Source of the DNA: Lysobacterales bacterium
GTDB taxonomy: Bacteria > Pseudomonadota > Gammaproteobacteria > Xanthomonadales > SZUA-38
DNA: 56,685 nt
Reading direction: 5' to 3'
NCBI GenBank assembly: GCA_028285525.1
Contig: JANQOZ010000086.1
Location: 1 to 56,685, forward strand
Numbering within the stretch: position 1 is the first letter of the stretch; every line of letters starts with the position of its first letter. The notes under the pieces are model-generated. The model ran no database searches. It had not been told where the DNA came from and saw only the letters and a list, made by a program, of their open reading frames with translations. Below are positions 34,998 to 43,471 of this stretch, piece after piece. A program made the translations under genes and the position numbers.

Positions 34998-35315
34998 TCA
35001 GCCGTCTGCCGACGGACTCGCGTTGGCCTCCAGCTCGCTCATCAGCTTTCTCACCGCCGCCTCTCGGTCTGCTTCACTGGCGTTTTCGTCGCGCAGCGTC
35101 TGTTCGGCGTGCACCGCGTTGGCCTGCAGCTCGTCCAGTCCGTGGAGGCCGGCTGACCCGGCGATGCGGTGCACGGCGTCGATCAGGTCCAGCTCCTGGT
35201 GCTGGCGTTCTTCCCACAGGTTCGCCAGCTCCGCATGTTTGCCGGTCAGCGAGGCCAGGTAGCGTTCGCGCTGTTTGGCCAGCAGCTCGCGAGCGCGGTC
35301 GGACAGCTCAGCCAT
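34998..35315 (-). CDS. HPt (histidine phosphotransfer) protein
   Basis: 105 aa, all helical, with the HPt signature DAVHRIAGSAGLHGLDEL; phospho-acceptor His49. Its start overlaps the end of the hybrid kinase gene by eight bases, so kinase and HPt should be made together. Expected relay: kinase His160 to kinase receiver Asp436 to HPt His49 to a separate receiver, for example the regulator at 37345 or the receiver-EAL protein at 33738. Cytosolic, with no other domain. Confidence 0.85.
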   Translation of the reverse strand: MAELSDRARELLAKQRERYLASLTGKHAELANLWEERQHQELDLIDAVHRIAGSAGLHGLDELQANAVHAEQTLRDENASEADREAAVRKLMSELEANASPSADG

Positions 35316-36813
35316 TGACCGCCTTTTCCAGCTCTTTGCCCAGGATGTCCAGGTCGAACGGTTTGACCAGATAAGCGCTGGCGCCCGCGCCGAATGCGGC
35401 GTTGCGGTCTTCCTCGGCGTTGGAGGCGCTCATCGCAATCACGGGAATCTGGCTTGCGTGCAGGTCGTGAATCAGCTTCTCACCGGAGATATCGTTCAGG
35501 TGAAAGTCGCTTAGGACCACGTCCGGTCGGGCGCTCGCCAGCTTGTCCAGCGCCTGTTGCCCGTTGATCGCAAGCGTTGGCGAATAGCCGAGATCGGCCA
35601 GGATCACGGCGAGAAACTCGCGTACGTCCATGTCATCCTCGACGATCAGCACGCGGCGCTGGCCCTGTGTCACGTCACTGGGCGCGAGGTTGGCCGCGAG
35701 CACGCCGGCTGCGCGAACATCGAAGGAGAACGTTGAACCCTGGCCCACGGTTGACTCGAGCTCGATGTCGCCGCCGAGCACGTCCGCGAGGTGCTGGCTG
35801 ATCGACAGGCCCAGGCCGAGACCTTTGGCCCGGGTCTTTTCGTCTTCCAGGCTCGAAAACGCCTGGAAAATCTGCTTGCGTTTGTCTGCCGGGATGCCCG
35901 GGCCGGTGTCGATGACCGCCACCTTCAGGCGGTCGTTTGCCTGGCTCCAGGTCACTTTGACTGAACCGGATTCGGTATAGCGCAGTGCGTTGGAGATCAG
36001 GTTGACGATGATCTGTCGCAGCCTGACCGGGTCGGTGCGGATCTCTTCACACGCGCAGCCTTGCTCGATGATTTCAAACGCCAGCTCTTTCTGCTGTGCC
36101 AGCGGCTCGAACATGAGGTTCATCGATTCAAACAGGCGCCGCAGATTGACCTCTTCCTCGACGGGCTCGATCCGGTCGGACACTACACGTCCGTGCTCGA
36201 GAAGGTTTTCGACGAGCGACAGCAGGTGCGTTGCGGAGCGACGGATTCCCTGCAGCCTGCGATCGTCGCGGCCGTAGTCTTTTTCCAGTAGGTCGCAGTA
36301 GCCCAGGACGGAGGTGACCGGTGTGCGGAACTCGTGGGACATACCCGCGATGAAGCGGCTCTTGAGCTCGCTGGCGCGGGCGGCTTCCCGCTTGGCTTCT
36401 TCGAGCTCAACCTCTAGCTGCGAGGCGCGGTATTCGACGATGTCGGTCTTTTCGGCCTGCCGCCGCAAATGCAGATCCGCCATATCGGCCGCGTTGGCGT
36501 CGGTCAGCAGCACGTAGGCCTGCGCATGCTGAGGCTGGGCCATGATGGAAACATGGATAGGCCGGTTGCCGTCATACCACATCATGGGAAAGGTGACCGA
36601 CTTGAAGCCGTCCAGTCCCGCCAGAAATTTCATGGGCTGGCGGATGTCCTGGCCCGCCTCCAGCGAAAAATCATAGACCGCCGGGTCGCCCGCCCAGTCG
36701 AGCACCCGAAATGCCGCGTCGGTGCGCACGAGCAGCGGCTCCGCGAGGTCGTTGAGCTCCAGCGAAGCGGGCAGGGAGCTCGAAATGGCGGCAGGCTGAC
36801 CGCTGTCATCCAT
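35308..36813 (-). CDS. Cytosolic hybrid sensor histidine kinase
   Basis: 501 aa. A PAS-like N-terminus about 15-120 (LLVRTDAAFRVLDWAG) is followed by a coiled coil 125-150 and a HisKA dimerisation box with His160 in AGMSHEFRTPVTSV. The ATPase domain, about 265-385, has the N-box IVNLISNALRYTE, DTGPGIP and GLGLGLSIS. The C-terminal receiver, about 396-500, has Asp436 in VVLSDFHL and KPFD. There is no signal peptide or membrane helix, so the stimulus is intracellular. It overlaps the GTPase gene upstream by eight bases and the HPt gene downstream by eight bases. Confidence 0.92.
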   Translation of the reverse strand: MDDSGQPAAISSSLPASLELNDLAEPLLVRTDAAFRVLDWAGDPAVYDFSLEAGQDIRQPMKFLAGLDGFKSVTFPMMWYDGNRPIHVSIMAQPQHAQAYVLLTDANAADMADLHLRRQAEKTDIVEYRASQLEVELEEAKREAARASELKSRFIAGMSHEFRTPVTSVLGYCDLLEKDYGRDDRRLQGIRRSATHLLSLVENLLEHGRVVSDRIEPVEEEVNLRRLFESMNLMFEPLAQQKELAFEIIEQGCACEEIRTDPVRLRQIIVNLISNALRYTESGSVKVTWSQANDRLKVAVIDTGPGIPADKRKQIFQAFSSLEDEKTRAKGLGLGLSISQHLADVLGGDIELESTVGQGSTFSFDVRAAGVLAANLAPSDVTQGQRRVLIVEDDMDVREFLAVILADLGYSPTLAINGQQALDKLASARPDVVLSDFHLNDISGEKLIHDLHASQIPVIAMSASNAEEDRNAAFGAGASAYLVKPFDLDILGKELEKAVNG

Positions 36814-37315
36814 GGCCGGTTACCATCGCCGTGACCTCTTCGAAGCAGCGGCGGACGTTGTTGCCGGTGTGAGAGCTGGTTTCGATGACCCGCAGGCCGC
36901 CGCCGCGAATGCGTTCCAGGTCGGCGTCTGAGACTTCGGCACGGTCTGTCAGATCCGACTTGTTCACCGCCAAGATGCAGCTGACCCCGGGAAAACTGTC
37001 TTCAAGACGCGAGATAAGGGCGCGGGACGCGGTGACCGTCGGACGGCGCGTACGGTCGCAGACGACGATGCAGCCGTGGACGCCGGTCAGATAGGGTGTC
37101 TCGAGCACAAAGCCGCCGTCAGCGCAGAGGATGTCCCAAACCACGAGCTCGTGGGTCACGCCGTCCGCCTCGATCTCGCCGACCTCAACCTGGGCGCCCG
37201 ACCGGATTCGTCGAGCGTTTTCGGCGTCCCGACCGGAGAAGGCGCCGATAAATTCACTCTTGCCGACGGCCGCCTCACCGAGGACGCAGATTTTTATGGG
37301 GTTCTGGGCAGACAT
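36806..37315 (-). CDS. Ras-like small GTPase
   Basis: 169 aa P-loop GTPase of the prokaryotic Ras-superfamily type. Seen: G1 GEAAVGKSEF (about 13-22), G4 NKSD (about 119-122) and G5 ETSS (about 145-148). The G3 region is atypical, VVWDILCADGG instead of WDTAG, so the catalytic-loop geometry may differ. It has no membrane anchor. Bacterial small GTPases of this group (MglA-like or Rup) usually control polarity or motility, or act as switches with an adjacent GAP. Here the neighbours are a response regulator (29 bases upstream) and a hybrid kinase (8-base overlap), suggesting a switch feeding a phosphorelay. Confidence 0.87.
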   Translation of the reverse strand: MSAQNPIKICVLGEAAVGKSEFIGAFSGRDAENARRIRSGAQVEVGEIEADGVTHELVVWDILCADGGFVLETPYLTGVHGCIVVCDRTRRPTVTASRALISRLEDSFPGVSCILAVNKSDLTDRAEVSDADLERIRGGGLRVIETSSHTGNNVRRCFEEVTAMVTGHG

Positions 37316-37344
37316 GGCCTTCTGGCGACACGCTGTCGAGCCGC

Positions 37345-38076
37345 TTACTGGGCTCCCTGCGCAGCGCCGGCGTCCTCGAGGCGCTCGAGCCGATAGCCAT
37401 GGTGGTAAATGCTCTTGAGGCTCCAGCCGGAGTCTTCGGTCAGGCTGAGCTTCTTTCGCAGCCGGCTGATGTGGGTGTCGAGCGTTCGGGTGACCACCTG
37501 AGCGTTAAGGCCCCAGATCTCCTTGAGGAGCACCTCGCGCGGAATGATACGCCCGAGGTTGCGAATCAGGTAAACGGCCAGCGCGAACTCCCGCCGCGTC
37601 AGCGAGACCGGCTCGCCATTGAGAGTCATCACCTCACGGTCGGTGTCGTAGCTGATGGGACCCACTTCCTTCCGCGCATCGTTGTCCGGGGAATCGATGC
37701 CGCTGCGTCTGGCGACCGCGTCGATCCGGGCGAGCGTGACGGGCTGGCTGAGCGGTTTGGTCAGATAGTCGTCGGCGCCGCTCTCCAGCGCTTTGACGAT
37801 GTCTTCGTCAGCGTCGCGCGCGGTCAGAAAGATGACCGGCAGCTTGCTGTCGATGTTCTGGCGGATCCAGCGCAGCACCGAGTAGCCGTCGAGCTCCGGC
37901 ACCTGCCAGTCCAGCAGCACCATGTCGAAGCGATCTGAGCGCACCGCGTTGATCAGGTCCGAGCCCCGGGCGTGCCAGTCCACCTCGTGGCCCGCGTCCT
38001 CCATCCAGATTTTGACAACTTCAGCCTGGTCGTGGTCGTCTTCTAGAAAGGCGATCTTCAAAGTGGCTTTCCCCAT
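37345..38076 (-). CDS. OmpR-family response regulator
   Basis: 243 aa. Receiver domain about 6-120 (IAFLEDDHDQAEVV, Asp56 in LLDWQVPELDGY, LTKPLS) and an OmpR/PhoB winged helix about 145-235 (VSLTRREFALAVYLIRN, TRTLDTHISRLRKKL, IYHHGYRLER). It should bind DNA as a dimer when phosphorylated. It is the first gene of the minus-strand operon regulator-GTPase-kinase-HPt. The C-terminal Ala/Gly/Gln tail is short and nonspecific. Confidence 0.93.
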   Translation of the reverse strand: MGKATLKIAFLEDDHDQAEVVKIWMEDAGHEVDWHARGSDLINAVRSDRFDMVLLDWQVPELDGYSVLRWIRQNIDSKLPVIFLTARDADEDIVKALESGADDYLTKPLSQPVTLARIDAVARRSGIDSPDNDARKEVGPISYDTDREVMTLNGEPVSLTRREFALAVYLIRNLGRIIPREVLLKEIWGLNAQVVTRTLDTHISRLRKKLSLTEDSGWSLKSIYHHGYRLERLEDAGAAQGAQ

Positions 38077-38106
38077 TGCCGTCTCGTGGCCGCTAGTTTA
38101 ACAGCG

Positions 38107-39486
38107 CTAACGACTGAGCAACACATGTAATAGATTGTCCTGAAAGGTAATGTTGCCCGTCAGCTGATCGTGCGACTCGCAGATAAACATCGAGTAGTCG
38201 AGCGGAAAGAAGATGTAGCGATGTCTGGGTACCGTCGGGTCGAGTGAATTTCTGGCCAGCAGCGACGATTTGGTGACCGTGCCGTCACCGGGTTCGAGCA
38301 TCAGGCGGTGATAGTCAACGTCGGGGCGAGGGCTGGCGATTCGATCCGGCTCGAGGCGGAGGACGGACTTACCTTCCACCTCCTCGACAAGCATTCGCGC
38401 CGGCGTCAGCTCACAGTCGCCGCCGAACAGAATCAGTCGCCACGGTGTTTCCTCGAGCGGAACCGTCAGCGACCAGACGAAGCGGCGGGCCCGCTCCAGG
38501 TGCTTCTCAAAGAAGCGCTCGAGCGTTTCGAGATGGGCCTGCCCCGCTGCCGGATCCTCGAAGGTGGCGAGGATGCGTTCCCGCACTTCAGGATCGAAGA
38601 TCGACCAGCGAAAGCGTCGCCAGATCCTGACCGAGAACAGATCGCGCTCCAGCTTTTCCCCGCTTGCGGAGATCAGCCAGGGGCCGGCCAGCGGGTGAGG
38701 GAAGAGCTGGTAGACGCTCGGCATGGTGGCGAGAACCTCGGTCGGGATCCGACCGAAGCCGAGCTTCACGCCCTCGATAAAGCCGCGGACAGAGTTGACC
38801 GAACCCATGTTGGGTGTGCCGAGCAGGACCACCCGCCGGACCCGGCTGGCGCCCCACAGGTTGACCGGAAACTCGTTGTCGTCGAGCACGTCCGTTGGGC
38901 CGTATCGGAGGTAGTAGCGCGTCAGCAGGCCGCCCATGCTGTGCGCCACGATATCGACCTTCAGTTCAGGCAGCCCGTAGTCAGCTCTGATCTGTTCGAT
39001 GAATTCATCGAGTCTGGCAGCGTTTTCCACGTTGTCGCGTCGCCAGTCATAGCGAAAAACGTAGAATCGCCTCGCCCCCATGGCCACCGGCCGGCCGGGC
39101 TCGCCCCGCTCGAACTTGCCGGCCTCCGTCAGCACCTCGATCACCCGGCCGTAGAAATCCGTGCCGGCGGCGCGATCGAAAATCGCGTAGGGCTCGAGCC
39201 CGTCGCGGACGGGCTCCAGGGTTGCCGGATCCACCGTCAGCGCCAGATCGCTGTAGTTGCTGAACAGCAGCTTGCGCAGCCGCCCGACCCAGATTTCCTG
39301 AAGGCCGTCGGCGGTGCGCAGTCGCGAACCCAGGATGCCGTGGATCAGCACCACCGGCGGCTGATCGACGCCGGCGGTGGCAGACCCATAGAGACGAGCG
39401 AGATCCGGCCGGCTGGTTCTTGTGCCGCAGCTCGTCAGCAGCAGCGCGATCAGCACCGCCGTCAGCGCTGGCGCCGCCCGCTTCAC
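38107..39486 (-). CDS. LCAT-like lipase/acyltransferase lipoprotein
   Basis: 459 aa. Lipobox LLLTSC places the lipidated cysteine at residue 20, so the protein is membrane-anchored outside the cytoplasm. The alpha/beta hydrolase core has the oxyanion region VVLIHGILGSRL (about 45-56), nucleophile elbow VAHSMGGLLTRYY, acid EPGDGTVTKSS and, near the C-terminus, ICESHDQLTGN with the probable catalytic His. The arrangement with YDWRRD resembles lecithin:cholesterol acyltransferase-type enzymes (PF02450-like), which cleave or transfer phospholipid acyl chains. The substrate is not known. It overlaps the aminotransferase gene by four bases. Confidence 0.85.
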   Translation of the reverse strand: MKRAAPALTAVLIALLLTSCGTRTSRPDLARLYGSATAGVDQPPVVLIHGILGSRLRTADGLQEIWVGRLRKLLFSNYSDLALTVDPATLEPVRDGLEPYAIFDRAAGTDFYGRVIEVLTEAGKFERGEPGRPVAMGARRFYVFRYDWRRDNVENAARLDEFIEQIRADYGLPELKVDIVAHSMGGLLTRYYLRYGPTDVLDDNEFPVNLWGASRVRRVVLLGTPNMGSVNSVRGFIEGVKLGFGRIPTEVLATMPSVYQLFPHPLAGPWLISASGEKLERDLFSVRIWRRFRWSIFDPEVRERILATFEDPAAGQAHLETLERFFEKHLERARRFVWSLTVPLEETPWRLILFGGDCELTPARMLVEEVEGKSVLRLEPDRIASPRPDVDYHRLMLEPGDGTVTKSSLLARNSLDPTVPRHRYIFFPLDYSMFICESHDQLTGNITFQDNLLHVLLSR

Positions 39487-40631
39487 AGGAGTTCAGTCAA
39501 CATATTCAGCACATCGTCGACATGCTGCGCGGGCGTGGAGTAGTGGGGTGACAGACGCAGCAGCCCGCCGCGGACGGCGCAGCACACGCCCCGTTCGGTC
39601 AGCGTACTGTAGGCACTGCGGGTCGCGCTTTCGTCACCGAGGCTGAAGGCGACGATGCCGGCGTGCTGGGCCGGGTCCGCGGGTGTCCGGACATCCAGGC
39701 CCAGGTCGGTCAGGCCTGCCAGCAGGCGGTTGGTATGGCCGCGAATGATGCGCTCAACGGTGTCGGCGCCGAGCTCCTGGTAGAGCGACAGGCTGGCCTC
39801 CAGCGCGACGATGCCCACCGTGTTCAGGGTGCCGGCCTCCAGACTTCGACCGTCGTTTGCCGGCTCACTGAGAGCACCGGCAAACTTAAACGGTTCGCTC
39901 ACCATCCGCCAGCCGGCCTGGGTTGGCCTGAGGGCCTGGCGCAGCGATTCGCTCAGGTAGAGAAAACCGACTCCCTCCGCCGACAGCAGCCACTTATGCG
40001 ATCCGCAGGCCACGGCGTCAACGGGACAATCCGCCACGTTCAGCGGAAACGCACCGAGGCTTTGAATCGCGTCAATGACCAGCAGGATGCCCCGCTCGCT
40101 GCAATACTCGCTGAGCTCGTTGAGCAGCAGCGCCGCGCCGCTGGCGTATTGAACCGTGCTGACGGCGATTAGCCGGGTCTGGGGTCCAGCAGCCTCGATC
40201 AACGCCTCATGGACGGGCTGACCGGGCTGTCGCTTCACCTGATCGACGGCGACAAAGTCCGGCGTACAGCGATCCCAGCACCACTGGTTGGAGGAAAACT
40301 CCTCGCTGAGGAGCAGCACCCGATCGCCGTCCCGCCAAGCGAGCCCGGCCGCGATCCGCGAAAGTCCCTCGCTGGTGTTTTTGGTCAGGCTGATCTGGCT
40401 GCCGTCGGGCGCTCCAAGGATTTCCCCGAGGCGCTGACGCAGCCGCTGCTCGGCCGCGTACCAGTCCAGCCAGTTGGCCATGATGCGGGTGTTGCTCCCC
40501 TGGGCGAGCTCGGTCACCCGCTGAACGGTGCGGCGCGGCCAGGGGCCGATCGCCGCGTGATTGAAATACCAGATTCCGGGCTGTTGCCGGAACTCCTGGT
40601 CGATCAGCTGGGTCTGAGCTTGGCTGGTCAT
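39483..40631 (-). CDS. Class V aminotransferase (PLP-dependent, cysteine desulfurase-like)
   Basis: 382 aa from ATG 40631 (GTG 40637 also possible). PLP fold-type I: YFNHAAIGPWPRR near residue 22, LTKNTSEGLSRIA for phosphate binding, VSTVQYASGAAL, VIDAIQSLGAFPL with the PLP-binding Asp, and Schiff-base Lys in VACGSHKWLLSAEG. This subgroup includes aminotransferases, isopenicillin-N-epimerase-like proteins and desulfurases. The C-terminal region has no clear cysteine-desulfurase active-site loop, so an amino-acid aminotransferase or lyase is more likely. The substrate cannot be told. It is coupled to the downstream lipoprotein gene by overlap. Confidence 0.82.
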   Translation of the reverse strand: MTSQAQTQLIDQEFRQQPGIWYFNHAAIGPWPRRTVQRVTELAQGSNTRIMANWLDWYAAEQRLRQRLGEILGAPDGSQISLTKNTSEGLSRIAAGLAWRDGDRVLLLSEEFSSNQWCWDRCTPDFVAVDQVKRQPGQPVHEALIEAAGPQTRLIAVSTVQYASGAALLLNELSEYCSERGILLVIDAIQSLGAFPLNVADCPVDAVACGSHKWLLSAEGVGFLYLSESLRQALRPTQAGWRMVSEPFKFAGALSEPANDGRSLEAGTLNTVGIVALEASLSLYQELGADTVERIIRGHTNRLLAGLTDLGLDVRTPADPAQHAGIVAFSLGDESATRSAYSTLTERGVCCAVRGGLLRLSPHYSTPAQHVDDVLNMLTELL

Positions 40632-40813
40632 GAGCACGTGCGCGGTGGGATCGCTGAGATTCTAACCCAAGGTCGGGATCAAATTGGGCCTGATCGACAC
40701 GCTCTTCCCGGGTGCTCGAAGGGTGCTGAGAGCGCCGGCTGGCGAGGGGCGCGGCGCCTTGACCGACGGGAGGGCCATGCTATGGTTGCGCCGCCGGCGC
40801 AGGCCGCATTCTG

Positions 40814-40828
40814 ACCCGTTTAACGGGT
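40814..40828. repeat. Palindrome adjoining the rpoE promoter
   Basis: ACCCGTT-T-AACGGGT, seven-base arms, ending four bases before the predicted -35 box of the rpoE promoter. Its position suits an activator or repressor site. Confidence 0.45.
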
Positions 40829-40831
40829 TAC

Positions 40832-40859
40832 GAACTATCGATCGACATTGGTGTCTAGA
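40832..40859 (+). promoter_or_regulatory. Predicted sigma-E (AlgU-type) autoregulatory promoter
   Basis: GAACTA (40832-40837), 16 bases, TCTAGA (40854-40859), close to the GAACTT-N16/17-TCTGA consensus of RpoE/AlgU. It lies 65-92 bases upstream of rpoE, where such operons are autoregulated. Confidence 0.6.
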
Positions 40860-40923
40860 GAGTAGGAGCGGCGTGGGACCGCCGCCCGAAGACTCTGGGC
40901 TCCGGGGAAGGAGCTTGGCCCGG

Positions 40924-41517
40924 ATGGGCGAGAAACAGGTAGACCAGCTACTGGTTGAACGGGTACAGCAGGGCGATAAGAGAGCGTTCGACCTGCTGGT
41001 ACTGAAATATCAGCACAAGATAGTGAATCTGATATCCCGGTACGTCAAAGACCCGAGCGAAAACCAGGACGTGGCGCAGGAGGCCTTTATCAAAGCCTAC
41101 CGCGCAATCGGTCGATTCCGCGGAGACAGCGCGTTCTATACCTGGATGTATCGCATCGCCATCAATACGGCCAAGAACTACCTGGTGGCCCAGGGGCGCA
41201 GACCGCCAGCGACCGATATCGAGCCCGGTGACGCCGAGCTGTTCGATCTGGACACCCGGCTGAAGGATCGCGACACCCCGGAGCGGGAGTTGCTGAAAGA
41301 CGAAATTGAGCAGACGGTTTTTGCTGCTATTGAAGATTTGCCGGAAGACCTCCGCACGGCCATTACGCTGAGGGAGATGGAAGGCATGAGCTACGAAGAA
41401 ATTGCGGTGACCATGGACTGTCCGATCGGCACCGTGCGATCGCGAATTTTTCGGGCCAGAGAGGCGATAGATCAGCGGCTCGCGCCGCTGCTGGATCATA
41501 AAGAGGAACGAGGTTGA
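40924..41517 (+). CDS. rpoE: RNA polymerase sigma-E factor (RpoE/AlgU)
   Basis: 197 aa from ATG 40924, behind AAGGAG; the frame is open upstream but that part is not sigma-like. Region 2 about 9-90 (QQGDKRAFDLLVLKYQHK, DVAQEAFIKAYRAIGRF, FYTWMYRIAINTAKNYL) and region 4 about 130-185 (EDLPEDLRTAITLREMEG, SYEEIAVTMDCPIGTVRSRI). It directs envelope-stress transcription and is held by RseA at the membrane. It is followed by rseA (TGATG overlap) and rseB, the standard order. Confidence 0.96.
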   Translation: MGEKQVDQLLVERVQQGDKRAFDLLVLKYQHKIVNLISRYVKDPSENQDVAQEAFIKAYRAIGRFRGDSAFYTWMYRIAINTAKNYLVAQGRRPPATDIEPGDAELFDLDTRLKDRDTPERELLKDEIEQTVFAAIEDLPEDLRTAITLREMEGMSYEEIAVTMDCPIGTVRSRIFRAREAIDQRLAPLLDHKEERG

Positions 41518-42194
41518 TGGAGAAGCAGCACACAGGGGAATTGTGCGAATCGCTTTGCTGCCTGATGGATGGCGAAGCAGAATCCAGCGAAGCGCAGTTC
41601 ATGCTGCGGCGATTGGGCCACGACGAGGAGCTGTCGCAGCGCTGGGAACGGTATCACCTGGTGCGCAGCGTGTTGCGCGACCACCGCTGCGTATCGCTGG
41701 ATGGGTTTGCCGCCCGAGTTGCCGCAGGCGTCGCCCAGGAGCCCGCGCCGGAGCAGGAGACGCACGCTCAACCCGCAGGCGGGCAGCCCGCGAGTGCCGG
41801 TCTGCGACGCTGGCTGCAGCCGGCTGCCGGGGCAGCCGTTGCGGCAAGCGTGGCGGTCCTCGCTTTCAGCGCATGGCAGCCGGACGTGGTGGCCCCGGGT
41901 GGAAACGCCGCCCCGCAGTCGCTCCTGTCGCAGGGCGTCAACGACCCGACGGCGGACGTCGAGGGGCGGGTCGGTCCCGCGGCGTCATCGCTGGCGATGC
42001 CGGCAGCGGTCGGCTCCAATAACGAACAGCTCCAGAAGTACCTGATCCGTCACACCCAGGTTTCGGCGACCGGTCACCGGCTGCCGCTGGTCTACATGGT
42101 CAGCGAAACTGAGACGGCGGACGTCAACATCACGACTGAGCCCGCGGAAACACAGCCGACCGACGCCCAAAAGTCAGCGCCGGGCGAGCCCTGA
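41517..42194 (+). CDS. rseA: Anti-sigma-E factor RseA
   Basis: 225 aa. The cytosolic anti-sigma domain about 1-70 contains LCESLCCLMDGEAESSEA and RWERYHLVRSVLRD, the RseA/MucA N-terminal pattern. One membrane helix follows, about 102-120 (PAAGAAVAASVAVLAFSAW). The periplasmic tail, about 121-225, includes LQKYLIRHTQVSATG and a Ser/Thr/Ala-rich end. RseA binds RpoE until DegS and RseP cut it. Start: ATG 41517 overlaps the rpoE stop; a TTG just upstream (41514) is less likely. Confidence 0.92.
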   Translation: MEKQHTGELCESLCCLMDGEAESSEAQFMLRRLGHDEELSQRWERYHLVRSVLRDHRCVSLDGFAARVAAGVAQEPAPEQETHAQPAGGQPASAGLRRWLQPAAGAAVAASVAVLAFSAWQPDVVAPGGNAAPQSLLSQGVNDPTADVEGRVGPAASSLAMPAAVGSNNEQLQKYLIRHTQVSATGHRLPLVYMVSETETADVNITTEPAETQPTDAQKSAPGEP

Positions 42195-42206
42195 CGGCAG
42201 CAAACC

Positions 42207-43214
42207 ATGCGGGGTCCGGTTAGAGTCCCAGCGGTCGTGCGCAGCGGGGTTGTGCTGACGGCGCTGCTGCTCCCCCTGCTCGCCACGGCGGAAGACGGCG
42301 CGCTGGCCGCCAAACGCTGGCTCGACCAGATGGCGAGCGCGGTCAGCAATCTGACCTACCGCGGGACGCTGGTGTACCTGCGTCGGGATCAGGTCGACTC
42401 GCTTCGTATCTATCACCGCGTTGATGCCGCCGGCATGCGAGAGCGGCTGGTGGCCCTTAACGGGACTCCGCGAGAAATCCTTCGCGACAACAACTCCGTC
42501 CGCTGTATCTTTCCTGACCGCCGCTCGGTGTTGATCGACACGCGCATCGCGGAGCGGCTGTTCCCGGTGATCCCGGCGGATCTATTCGACCTTTCGGAAG
42601 GGCGTTATCAGCTCACCCTGGACGGCGCCGACCGCGTCGCCCAGCTGGAGGCGCAGGTAGTGCGGATCTCGGCCGCTGATAATTTTCGTTTCGGCTACCG
42701 GCTATGGCTGGAGAAAAATACGGGCATGTTGCTGAAGTCGAGCCTGATCAATCGCGAAGGGCAGGCGATTGAGCAGGTCCTGTTTACCGATATTGAGATC
42801 GGCGCGGTGATCAGCGATCAGGAACTGCAGCCTGACATTCCCAGCGACGACTACGTTGAGGTTGCGCTGCCGGATCTTCAAACCTCCACGCCAACGGACT
42901 CTGAACCGAATTGGCGTGTCGGCCAGCTGCCGGCTGGCTTTCAGCCGCTCGCGCAGCGCAGAGCCGGCAGCTTAAGCCACCTGACCTTCAGCGACGGCCT
43001 CGCGGTCGTTTCCGTCTACGTCGAGCCGGCCGGCGACGGCCAGGCCGGGTTGCGCGGCTACTCGCGGGTCGGCGCGATGAACATCCTGTCAAAAAACCGC
43101 GGCGGTTTTGCGGTCACGGCGGTGGGCGAGGTGCCCCGTTCGACGCTCGAGATGATGGTGGGCTCGGTGGCGCAGCAAGCGGGCTTCGGTCCGGCCCGCG
43201 CCGAGATTCCCTGA
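42207..43214 (+). CDS. rseB: Sigma-E regulatory protein RseB (MucB)
   Basis: 335 aa periplasmic protein. Signal peptide about 1-28 (VVLTALLLPLLATA). A MucB/RseB N-terminal LolA-like domain about 34-215 (AKRWLDQMASAVSNLTYRG, VRCIFPDRRSVLIDT, GYRLWLEKNTGMLLKSSL) and C-terminal domain about 230-330 (WRVGQLPAGFQPLAQR, GSVAQQAGF). It shields RseA from DegS and senses lipopolysaccharide or lipoprotein stress. It is the last gene of the operon here; no rseC/mucC or degP follows, and a terminator does. Confidence 0.94.
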   Translation: MRGPVRVPAVVRSGVVLTALLLPLLATAEDGALAAKRWLDQMASAVSNLTYRGTLVYLRRDQVDSLRIYHRVDAAGMRERLVALNGTPREILRDNNSVRCIFPDRRSVLIDTRIAERLFPVIPADLFDLSEGRYQLTLDGADRVAQLEAQVVRISAADNFRFGYRLWLEKNTGMLLKSSLINREGQAIEQVLFTDIEIGAVISDQELQPDIPSDDYVEVALPDLQTSTPTDSEPNWRVGQLPAGFQPLAQRRAGSLSHLTFSDGLAVVSVYVEPAGDGQAGLRGYSRVGAMNILSKNRGGFAVTAVGEVPRSTLEMMVGSVAQQAGFGPARAEIP

Positions 43215-43348
43215 CGGCGACCAGACATTCAGTCAGAGAATCCTGGCCCGTCGCGAATGTGTTCCCGCTGGCGTCGCTCCGGGCTTTCATCACGCCGCGC
43301 TCAGACGTTTGCCGGTAAGCTCGCACGACGCGTAAAATAGGGAATTCG

Positions 43349-43384
43349 GCCTTCGGTCCTGGATCGAAGGCTTTCGTGTTTTTT
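43349..43384 (+). terminator. Rho-independent terminator of the rpoE operon
   Basis: GCCTTCG (43349-43355) / CGAAGGC (43365-43371), nine-base loop, followed by TTTCGTGTTTTTT. It sits about 135 bases after rseB and before lepA. Confidence 0.75.
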
Positions 43385-43471
43385 GGGGACGCGTTTAGCT
43401 GATTTTCTGGCCTGGCCGCCCGCTTGCTGTCCTGACGGCAACCGGCAGGCCGGCACAACGAGGTTGTTGAC

